A DNA stretch of 64,000 nt. It comes from Viola odorata. Taxonomy: Eukaryota > Streptophyta > Magnoliopsida > Malpighiales > Violaceae. Below, piece after piece: positions 54,810 to 64,000 of the stretch. The notes beneath the pieces are model-generated. The model ran no database searches. It saw only the letters and a program-made list of their open reading frames with translations, and was not told the origin of the DNA. Position numbers and translations under genes: made by a program. Each line of letters begins with the position of its first letter. Position 1 is the stretch's first letter. The stretch is from NCBI GenBank assembly GCA_963691705.1, contig OY829545.1, forward strand, positions 56,398,192 to 56,462,191, in the 5' to 3' direction.

Positions 54810-57800
54810 ATGTTATCTAAAGGATTGAACCCATCCTTGTTTCTGCTCCTTCCGCTCATTTTCTGTGTCTTTTTCTTCATACCCTTTCCATCAACACGCA
54901 CCACCAATGTCTTCCACTCGCATACTCAGCGTTTTCCTGGTAAACTTCTTTCCTTTTTTATGTTTTTGTTTGTTTGTTTGTTTGTAGGGGTGCTGTGCTT
55001 CTCATAGATTTTGTTTTGGGAGGACACAATCTAGTGGTTTAGCTGTTGGTTTCTGTTGCTGCAGAGGTTGTTGGTAGTGTAGGAGAGAATGGTGCAGTGG
55101 TGTCATGGGAGACAAGGAGGCATCTTGCAGAAGAGACCAACTCTAACTCGTCTTTGATATTGGCTGCAAAGAGAACTAGGAGGAAGAACCCTCTTGACCA
55201 GTTTAACACCTACACTCAAGGCTATAATATCAGCAATTTAGATTACTGGGCTGTGAGTTCTCTTCCTCTCTCTTTTTTTTTGAATTTTTTATTAATAAAT
55301 TTCTAGTTTTTTTCCCTTTTTTGGTCGATAGTGATGCTTGAAGTAAATAATACGTTGGTAATTTCTTGGATCTTTGATTATTATATTGGATTCTAATTTT
55401 TAAATTAGTGCTCCCTGCATCTATATTTTTGGTATGAATTCTAGTTTTTAATGTATTTTGAGCTGCTTACGTCTTGCATTCTTGTCTGCTTTCTTAAAAT
55501 TATTCAGTTCGCCTGTACGGAAACTCATTCCATTAATTGGGTTAATCTGCTTAGGATTTTTCTCATGTCTAATGTTGTTGTTGTTGTTTAATTGTGTCAT
55601 TTGTGTGCTGGACCGTCTTATTCGTTGTTTACTTATCTATATGCTAATAATTGGTTGACTATTGCAGTCTGTGGGTTTTACGGCAGCTCCTTTCTTCGTC
55701 ATTGCTGTAGTTTGGTTTGTGCTCTTTGGGTTATGCCTGGCCTTTATCTGCCTCTGTCGTTGCTGCTGTCCAAGAGAGCCTTATGGCTATTCCCGTACAT
55801 GCTATGCCATATCTCTCATTTTGCTCATATTATTCACCGTTGGTGCAATGTAACAATCCTAGTCCTTTTATCTATATTCCTATATCTGTTTAGACTTCAG
55901 ACTTTTGACTAATGATCTGCTTTAATTTGCATTTTCAGCGTTGGATGTGTTATTCTGTATATTGGCCAAGGGAAATTTCACAGCATTACAACACACTCGC
56001 TGGAATATGTTGTGAATCAGGCAAATGTTACTGCTGAGAACCTCAGCAATGTGTCCGATTATCTTGCTGCAGCTAGAAACGTTGGTGTGGGTTCAGTATT
56101 TCTTCCAGCTGGTGTGCAGAAGAACATAGACACAATTGAAACAAAAATTAACTCCTCTACCACAATTCTATCTGGACGTACTCAGAAGAATGCTAACGAT
56201 ATACAAGATGGTTTGGATAGCGTGTTAGTGAAATCTCATAATCCTTGTTCTATCTTTCTTGCTTTTGCTGTCTATTTTCCCATGGCATTTATTTTTTGAC
56301 TTTTCATCGCAGGGGACTGGCCCTTATTATCATAGCTGCCGTAATGCTTGCTTTGGCATTTCTTGGCTTTTGTAAGTCTGTACTCATCTCAGATTAGAGG
56401 TGCATGATATCAATTATTTGATTTTGCTACACGTTTTTATATGAATCTTATGTTATTGGTACAATATGCTGGTTGCAGTGTTTTCCATTTTGGGAATGCA
56501 ATGTCTTGTATACTTGTAAGTGATGTATCCTTCAAACAGTTCCTATTTTACAGAAATATTTTCAGGTTTGGAAGGTGAGCTTTGGCTACTTTAAATCATT
56601 TTACTATTGATTTCAGCCTTGTCATCTTTGGATGGATTCTTGTTGCTGGGACATTTATTGTGTGTGGTGTGTTCCTTCTCCTACATAAGTAAGTTTGTTT
56701 CTTGAGCGAATGCTTTTATATCTATCAGTTTGCGTAGTGGTATATTTCATACTAAACTTCATCCTTTCTTTTCTTGAATTAGCATGTTGTTTTTTTCTGC
56801 AATTGTATAAATATTCTCGTTAGGTTCATCAGGAGGATAAACTGGCTTAACTGTTAATGAATTTGATATATTTAAATCACCGTTACTTTTAAAAGTGAAA
56901 ACATGCATATGTTTTTGTTATGCATAATATTGGAATATAGTTTGAGTTTACAAGGTTTCAAAGTAATTAGGAAAAAGGAAAACTAGGATGCCAATGAAAA
57001 CTGGAAGCAAGGGGTGGGTGTTGAGGACTGGAGGAATGATCTAAGATAATGTAGGCCTAAGCATTATGATAAAGTAAAATGGAGAAAAAAATGCCTTTTA
57101 GAACTGAGTGTGTCAACAACTTGTGATTGCAAAAGTATTTACTTTCAGTAATGTTGTTCCAACTTTTTCTGCTATAAAAGCTTTTCATGTCTATCTGAAT
57201 GCATATTCTACGATTGTATCTATTCGCTGAGAGTCCTATTAATGTATTGTAGTTTAAAAGTTAGTGCATGAGGGGACAGAAAATATATACAACCAGGAAA
57301 GTACTGACCACGGAAGTGTGACCTTTGATTGGTTTAATGATTTTCATACTTCTGTAATGTGAGGTTCTAAATAGGTTTCATCTGATAATTGATAAGACAT
57401 GGTCTCTTTGCCTTGTGTAATTCTTATTCAAAGCTTACCTCATTGATTGCACTAACTTTTTGAATCCTATATAGAAACATGGAGCTGTTGTGGCTTTTCT
57501 TGTTAAGGAAAGCTAATTAACAAGCTCCAATTATGACCAGGTTTTGTTGAAGTACGCAATTTCTTATGAAATTTTCTTTGAACTTGCTCGTGTCCGTTTA
57601 TTTATACCTTCACTTTGCATCATATCATCTTAGATTCCTTCTCAAACTTTGCATCTGGATTAACTTATGAGGTGCTATATGTATATTGTATTTTTGCTTG
57701 TTAACTTTCTGCTCTTTTTATTGCCCAAAATCGTTAAAAGATACATTCCTGCCCCTGTTTAGTGCATACGTTGTTAAGTCCATGCTTGTGGACCCTGGGA

Positions 57801-59019
57801 AAAGTTGAGCTGAGAATTCAGATTTTTTCTATTAAGTCCTCTCCTTTCTTTCTGGCACTAGCTCAATTATAACCACAACAACACATTTATATCATGTGCT
57901 TTGCAATACATTTCTTCATTCGTTAAATGCATGTGGCTTGCTAAAGCATGAGTGATAAGTTATCTTGCTGCACTTTTTCTTTTTTTGCTTATTTTTCTCT
58001 GGTGCCTTTCTGTTGATCTACTAGTGTGGTTGCCGATACTTGTGTTTCTATGGATCAGTGGGTCCAGAACCCCACTGCCAAAACGGCATTGGATGATATA
58101 ATTCCTTGCGTGGATAATGCAACTGCTCAAGAGACCTTGCAACAAACCAAGACAGTCACGTACCAACTTGTCAATATGGTTGATGGTATCATTGGCAACG
58201 TATCCAACAGAAATTTCCCACCGCAAGCTGGATCTCTCTATTACAATCAGTCTGGTCCACTGATGCCTCCTCTTTGCAACCCTTTCAATTCTGATCTAAC
58301 CGATCGACAGTGTGCCCCTGGTGAAGTAGAGTTGACCAATGCTACTCAGGTAATGTTTATAAATATAAAATAATAAATGAATGCAGATAAAAGCCTTTTT
58401 TGTCTAGGATTTATTGAAGCTTTGGTTGGCATGCTAGGTTCACTTTCTGCATGGTCATTGTTCAGTTTTCGTTGCACCTTTACCCTTCGGGCGTGAATTC
58501 CAGATACCATGTTTAGTTTCTAGCTCTTGCAGCTGCCAGAATCTTTTAGTTGATTGCTTAGTAGCGTAGTCCGCGCACTAGAGTCGTTTATGAAGCATGA
58601 AATATAGCTCGTAAGTACTTGCTTTGGATTCATTTTGTTTCAAGCAGGTATGGAAGACCTATACTTGCCAGGTTTCACCATCTGGGATCTGCATCACACC
58701 GGGCCGGGTGACTCCAAGCTTGTACAACCAGATGGCATCTTCAGTAAACTTGAGCTATGGACTGTATCATTATGGTCCATTCCTGGTTGACCTTCAGGAT
58801 TGCACTTTCGTGCGGCAGACATTTACCACCATCACCACAAATTACTGTCCGGATTTGCGGCGCTACACTCAATGGGTTTACCTAGGGCTAGTGGTTGTAT
58901 CTGGTGCTGTGATGCTGTCATTGATATTCTGGGTAATTTACGCAAGAGAGCGGCGCCATCGTGTGTATACAAAGCAGTTCAATTCGAGAGGCCTGGATGG
59001 CCGAGACAAGGCTCCGTAG
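54810..59019 (+). CDS. Plant multi-pass transmembrane protein (At2g12400/At2g25270-like)
   Basis: Nine exons with GT/AG borders: 54810-54939, 55065-55252, 55668-55849, 55939-56223, 56313-56371, 56479-56515, 56617-56688, 58025-58349 and 58648-59019, joining to 549 residues. It matches a conserved plant family of unknown biochemistry. Visible: a signal-peptide-like N-terminus (LFLLLPLIFCVFFFIPF), a hydrophilic segment, TM1 at about 108-136 ending in Cys-rich CLCRCCCP, TM2 at about 150-176, an Asn-rich loop with NVT, NLS, NVS and NSS glycosylation sequons, a TM3-TM4 pair at about 263-316, a large Cys-containing loop (CVSMDQW..PLCNPF..CAPGEV..CITPG), TM5 at about 502-525, and a basic tail ARERRHRVYTKQF. 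A signal peptide plus five spans and two big lumenal loops resembles prominin topology; that is inference, not homology shown here. The intron before exon 8 is 1.3 kb. Confidence 0.9.
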
Positions 59020-61583
59020 GGAAGAGACCTAATCTAGTTACTTTTTTCTTTTGATGGGTGTGTAATGTGTGGCTATATCTCTTTTGTAAATTATGCTGGT
59101 CGTACCCGAGGCTTGTTTGTAATTCATTCTATGACCCTTACCATTAACCAGTGTTTGGTCTCTTTTGACAATTTTAGCTGTAAGATTATATTATTGTCTT
59201 GGATAGGAAACCAGAGGCGCTAAAAAGCTTAAGAAGCATAACAGACAGCGACCTAGATATAAAAAAGCCATAGGTGGCTGCATGATTTCCAAATAGAATC
59301 ATGAGCTGGATGGAAATCGTGGGAAGACCACGCAAACAGTATCATGATATTTCATATTTTTTGTTTTTAACCCATGGTTCCAAAATTCTACTTAAACCAT
59401 TGGCGTGGTTACACGTGTTGTTTGAATTAAACTAGTTGATACATAAAAAAATAAAAAAATATTTCAATTTGGTCCTTATAGTTTCAAAAATTGCAATTAA
59501 AATATTTCTAATAGTTAAAGAAATTTAAATAAAGTAGAAAAACATAGAAATCATGAAAACACTAAAGTCCACCTTAATGAAAAAATTAAAAAATAGAGCG
59601 TGGCAACAACGTGTTTGTTCAAAAAGAAAAACAAAGAACGCATCTTAGGATAAAAGACAGCAGCGGCTATATTTGAGACGTGGTGCTTCTGGATTGTTGC
59701 ACGTGTCCAACGTAATATCCATGGGCTATTCGGCACCATAGTCACGGTGGCAAATACGACTTATGAATTTGCTTGGCAAATACCAAGTCTTACTTTTCTT
59801 TCAACCACAATTCACTCCATTTAATAAGACATTATACAAATGACAAGTTATTTAAGAAGAATAGAAATTAAATGTAAAAATTAAGAACTAATGCACTCAT
59901 GAAGTATATATTATATATTTTATGTCTAGCAATTGATTTGTGAGTAAAAAACACCCAAGAAATCATATTCAATTAGTTCTTAATAGGCAAGGCATTGACT
60001 TAGCCTAGTCAACCTTGGTCTGCTGGAATTTGACTTCCATTGATTTGAAATTCCACATTTCAAATCTTTGAAAAGTATAGAGTGTACATTATTGTGCGCT
60101 TAAAAGATTAAATAAATAAATAAATTATAGCAACTAAAAATAAGTAAACTACATAAAAACCCTATAATTTACAAAATATTTCGCTTAATATTTTATATTA
60201 ACTATATAATTTTCTATAAATTACCATTTTAATTTTTCTAATAATTAAAAAATTCAAAAAATATGGTAATTTTTAAAAAATATATGCAAAATTTGAGGTA
60301 AAATGCAAGAGAGTCTACTTCACTAAAAACTTAAAAAATAAATGAGAAATATCTTTAAAAATATTAGAAAAGAACAAGTTTAAAAATAAATTCAAAATAA
60401 AATTTAAACCAACTTTTTTTAGTATTGTTTTTCATAGTCTTAGGTACTAATATATTTGTTACATATTTTGACCAAATTTTATAAACTTTTTCTAATTTTT
60501 ATTAATTTATTAACTATTATTAAAGAAATTTTTACTAATATGTAGTTTACCCTTCAAACAACTAAATAAATTATAGGAGTCAAAGTGTTTTTCAATCCAT
60601 TAAAGAAAGAAAAGCTTTATAAAAAGAAAAGGAGACCATTAACGAAAATTCCAAATGTTAAAAAATTAAAGAAATAAATTAAATTGAAAAAACAGTACCC
60701 AACTCGCATTAAAAGAAAAAATTGTGAATCATTAAAAGAAAACTAATGAAGGGTTAAACTTCTAGAGAAAAAAAAGAAGTTAATCACAAGTAAATCTGCA
60801 ATTTAGTTTATTTTTTTGACGTAAACCATTCCGTATCTCGTTTTTCACTGTAGTTAAATTAATTCAAATTCGAAACTTATTCGTGAGATATGTGATAGAG
60901 TATATATTTACTGTAAATTATGGAGAACTACATTTGAGGTTCTAATTTTAGTAGTTGCATTCCTATTAAAATATTAATAGGAAAAAAAAGAATTAAATAA
61001 AAAGAAATCTGTGATCTGCATGCTGTTCGTTTTCTGTGACTAGAACTTTCTTAGTATTTTCCATTGACTGCGTAACGTAACGGAAACTAACTAATTCTGT
61101 TGTTTTGTTTTGTTTTGTTTACAAAGACTTCTTCTTCTCTTCCTTAGTTTCAATTTCACACCACGAACCTCGTTAGTAACGTTGATACTCATTTGACTAG
61201 TTGTCATTGTCACAGTATTAAAGGGTGGAATGACATAATACTTCCTGTACTTTAAGGTATGGTGTGTGGTGTCCTTTAAAAGTAAAATGATAATATAATA
61301 TGTGTCATATCATTACATATGCTGATAGAGCACGTTGACGTATGACAACAATTATAATGTAACATATTACGTAAATTTTCCGTCATGATGTGTGATTAAA
61401 CAAAAAATCTAAATATAAGAAGTAATTAAATAAATCATTAATATAAAGAATGATTAAATAAAATATTAAAATAAGGAGCTAAAATGTCATTAACCCTATA
61501 TTAATAAATTAAACTATAAAAATTCCCACAACCTCTTCTTAACCTCAGTTTAATTACTTGATACTTGATTTGCCTCACAAGAA
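59020..61583. other. 3' UTR, then AT-rich intergenic spacer
   Basis: The first 200 bases are the probable 3' UTR of the membrane-protein gene. The rest is AT-rich without recognisable genes or clear repeats. The minus-strand ORF within 59551-59745 shows no domain. Confidence 0.4.
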
Positions 61584-61856
61584 ATGGAGTCTAATTCGAA
61601 GCCACAGCCACGGGCATGCCTCTGCTCGCCCACCACCCATCCCGGCTCGTTCCGGTGCAGCCTTCACCGGAATATCAACCGGGCGGCCACCCGATCGATA
61701 TCTCGGGTTGGCCCGTCGCGTAACTGGGAAGTGGGCGTGATTGCGAAAGCAAAATTGATAAGGGCGTTTCTGCTGCAGATAATCAAGCCATCTAGCCATG
61801 ATCTTCAGAGGAGGAGGAATTTCCAGCCCAGGCCCACCAGGTTCTGTTCTGCCTAG
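61584..61856 (+). CDS. Small serine/arginine-rich plant protein with CSPTTHPGSFRC motif
   Basis: Intronless 90-residue ORF starting MESNSKPQPRACLCSP. The block CLCSPTTHPGSFRCSLHRN near residues 12-30 is the hallmark of a small plant-specific family annotated as serine-rich proteins, of unknown function. The C-terminal half is basic (RRRNFQPRPTRF) and has no signal peptide or membrane span. Local GC content is well above the surrounding spacer, in keeping with a real gene. The ATG context (aagaaATGgag) is good. Overlapping ORFs on both strands are shadows of this GC-rich tract. Confidence 0.85.
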   Translation: MESNSKPQPRACLCSPTTHPGSFRCSLHRNINRAATRSISRVGPSRNWEVGVIAKAKLIRAFLLQIIKPSSHDLQRRRNFQPRPTRFCSA

Positions 61857-62119
61857 CTAATCCAGATGGGTTTGCACTTCCTTGAATCCAATCTTTTTAT
61901 TGGATGAATTCAAGAATTCTTTTTCTTGTTTATTAGATTAAGGTAGCGATTTTGCCAGTGGTGTGTGAATTATTAATGTATAGAAGGATTTATTCAATTA
62001 CGATTATAATTAGTGATTAATTGGATGTTGATATTATCAATAAAAAAAAGAGTTGGTGCATTTGGAATTCTTGAATTGTTTTTAATTTGCATTTGTTATG
62101 AGAATCGTGATCATCATCC

Positions 62120-63211
62120 AACAAAAACGTGCACGTTTATTCCTCAAGAAATGACAGCTCTTTTGGAGCATCTAGGAAAGCATATCCACAAGTTTTGAAA
62201 TCTCTTTACTATACTTTCTCAGAGCAGCACCTCTAAAACTTCCCGACAATCGAGCAGCCAGCTCCTTGCATTCTTGAAACGATTTGCAGGAAATGGTTTC
62301 ATCTTCTTTGCTTCTCGAAACATCTATCAGATTCTGATGATAGGCTTAGTGATTAAATCCAAAAGTTAAGGAGAAATCATGTGATCTTTCATATTTGCCA
62401 AGAGAAATCAAGGTGAATTACTTTTTTCAAAGATTCTAGAAATAGATTTGGAAGGTTATTTTCTTTCTTCTTTAGAACGGTGATCATATAATTAACAATC
62501 TGGGAAATGTATGTTCCATGCATCAGAGACTGAGAAATGATCTCAGGACAGAGATACTCCTGCAATAACAATATATAGTGAGTGTATGAAATTATGCCGC
62601 ACAAGTGCTTGAATAATCATATCATCTTTAACATGAGCAGATTTAAGTTCCGAAATAAGCTGATGTTCAAGATCTTCAACTCGTTACGAGCATAAACTTT
62701 CAGCTCCCCTTGACTCTGAGTGGAACAAAATTCTATAGCTCTGCACAATACACTATCTCTTCAAACATTTCCTTTCCTGGACACATATTGTAGAAGCGAA
62801 ACTTAAGAGTTAATAAAGAAAAATGATGCAATTGTTAGACATTGAAAGATAAGTATGCTATATATGTAGAATCATGAGCTTCATTGTAATGTGGCTTTGG
62901 CTTCATGTTAAAAGGATCAGGAACAATCCCCTCTCCTACAACTTTTTGAAAAGATGCCAAAAGGAGTTTAACCAAATTTATCACATCACTGTCAGTAAGC
63001 TTGAATCGCATCATCACTGTATTTTCGTCGAACAGTTTGGCAACGATACATTTCCAATGCTGCAAATGCAAACGAAAGACGAATCACTTACACTTTGTAG
63101 AAATTATTCACTACTCTTAGACTACCAACTCAACCCAGTCCATACACTATACCTTGATTGCTTTGGTCTGGTCCCAAATGCCATCAATCACTTTGAGTTT
63201 GTCACTAGGAT
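62120..63211 (-). pseudogene. SCC3: SCC3 (cohesin subunit, STAG/SA) pseudogene fragment
   Basis: SCC3 is a core cohesin subunit that holds sister chromatids together. On the minus strand five collinear pieces match its middle region: VIDGIWDQTKAIK with a following GT (63211-63153); HWKCIVAKLFDEN..LTDSDVINLVKLLLASFQKVVGEGIVP after a CAG acceptor (63059-62872); a stretch like FC-TQSQGELK (about 62790-62655); EYLCPEIISQSLMHG..NYMITVLKKKENNLPNLFLE (about 62577-62425); and ECKELAARLSGSFRGAAL followed in another frame by GYAFLDAPKELSFLEE (about 62290-62125). Introns are partly kept, but frames are broken by stops and shifts, and both gene ends are absent. It is therefore a decayed partial duplicate, not a retrocopy. 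Confidence 0.8.
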
Positions 63212-64000
63212 TTTCTGAAAACTCCAAATTAGTTGGCCCCTTGTGAATACGAATTAGAGGGTTAAAAAAGAAAAGAAAAGTAGCGCATTACAGCGAAGCG
63301 GAGAAACTTGGATGTCAAAAGTCCGACTTTATGAGAAGATATAATTTGACCGTTGGTGTGGAAGGAGAAAGGGAGCATCAAAAGGAAAAAGGGAAGGGAG
63401 GGCCTTTTCATTAACTTGGATGAGAAGAATCAACACTAAAAATGTCTATGTGGAAGAAAGAATCTTGGCTAATGGTGGGAGGATATTTTGTATACTAATC
63501 AACTCTTTTACTTTTTAAAGGCAGATCTTCATATTTAAGGTTGCTTTCCATTTGCGTAGAGGCCAAACAATCTGGATATGGATCTTCTCACCGTGCGAAT
63601 GATTTGAGTCGAGTTGAATTGAGTCAATCTTCGTTGTTATTAATGTGTGTTGAGTGTTGATTTGGCTCAAGAAACTCGCGGTGCGACTAAAACCTAATAT
63701 TCGTCGAGGCTTGTTTTGGTAGCATAGGAATTTGGCAGACAAGAGAAGTTAAGGTTAATCATTCTGATTGTATGTTTTCTCTTATCATCGTAGTGGAACT
63801 TTTTGTTGTTTTGCATATAAAGTAGGCACTATTTATCAAACCAGTCAAAAATAACTTATAGTATTTACTTTTTGTTTATTACGCTTATTTGTTGTACGAA
63901 AATAGAATAGTTGTCACCATACATACACAGAGTATGAAAATATGACCCGTGGATTTTTATGTTAGCAAAAAAGTAGCCCTTGCATTTATCATATAAATTC
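63212..64000. other. Intergenic, no gene seen
   Basis: AT-rich spacer. About 63745-63830 resembles the repeat at 16230-16330. The minus-strand ORF within 63515-63742 has no known domain. Confidence 0.35.

Overview
This window is nuclear DNA from a flowering plant, most likely a eudicot. The genes are intron-rich with GT-AG splice sites, spacers are AT-rich, and every recognisable protein belongs to a plant family (PLATZ, EIN3-like, plant TFIIIA, PEX6, SCC3). Plant LTR retrotransposons, MITEs and a SINE fill much of the rest. I cannot name the species. There are no rRNA or tRNA genes and no CRISPR array.

Layout. 0-1.6 kb: a four-exon PLATZ zinc-binding gene (+). 2.4-4.5 kb: a hAT-type element with 8-bp target duplications that was later hit by an Athila-like element, now an antisense solo LTR. 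5.8-7.2 kb: a second hAT-like MITE and a Stowaway-like MITE. 8.8-11.1 kb: the TFIIIA gene (-), which carries the 5S-rRNA-mimic (P5SM) alternative exon. 11.9-12.6 kb: a pogo/Emigrant-type element with a scrap of transposase. 13.3-15.5 kb: an EIL3/SLIM1-type transcription factor gene (-), whose true first exon lies upstream of the long ORF. 16-18.7 kb: AT-rich inverted-repeat elements.

19.1-51.4 kb: one PEX6 (peroxisomal AAA-ATPase) pseudogene stretched over 32 kb by insertions. A Tnt1-like Copia element (-) sits in intron 1 with TSD ATAAC. Each of its two LTRs was then hit by a related Athila-type Gypsy element, at sites only about 20 bp apart. Both Gypsy elements lack the reverse transcriptase, RNase H and integrase core, so they form a non-autonomous family. 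The first also has a 189-bp inverted copy of its own 3' end plus flanking DNA inside its 3' LTR. Further right, PEX6 exon 2 holds a probable solo LTR, a later exon holds a young Sirevirus-like Copia element (TSD GGTGC), and late introns hold a SINE and a Stowaway MITE. The pseudogene has stop codons, a frameshift and two large coding losses, one of which removes Walker B of the second AAA domain.

54.8-59.0 kb: a nine-exon gene (+) for a plant multi-pass membrane protein. 61.6 kb: a 90-residue intronless plant protein (+). 62.1-63.2 kb: a decayed fragment of the cohesin gene SCC3 (-).

The intact host genes are unrelated housekeeping and regulatory genes, not an operon or cluster. The strongest second-look items are the inverted template-switch structure at 25.9-26.8 kb, the two co-located non-autonomous Gypsy insertions, the palindrome array that differs between the Sirevirus LTRs, and the P5SM exon. 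I found no wholly new gene system.
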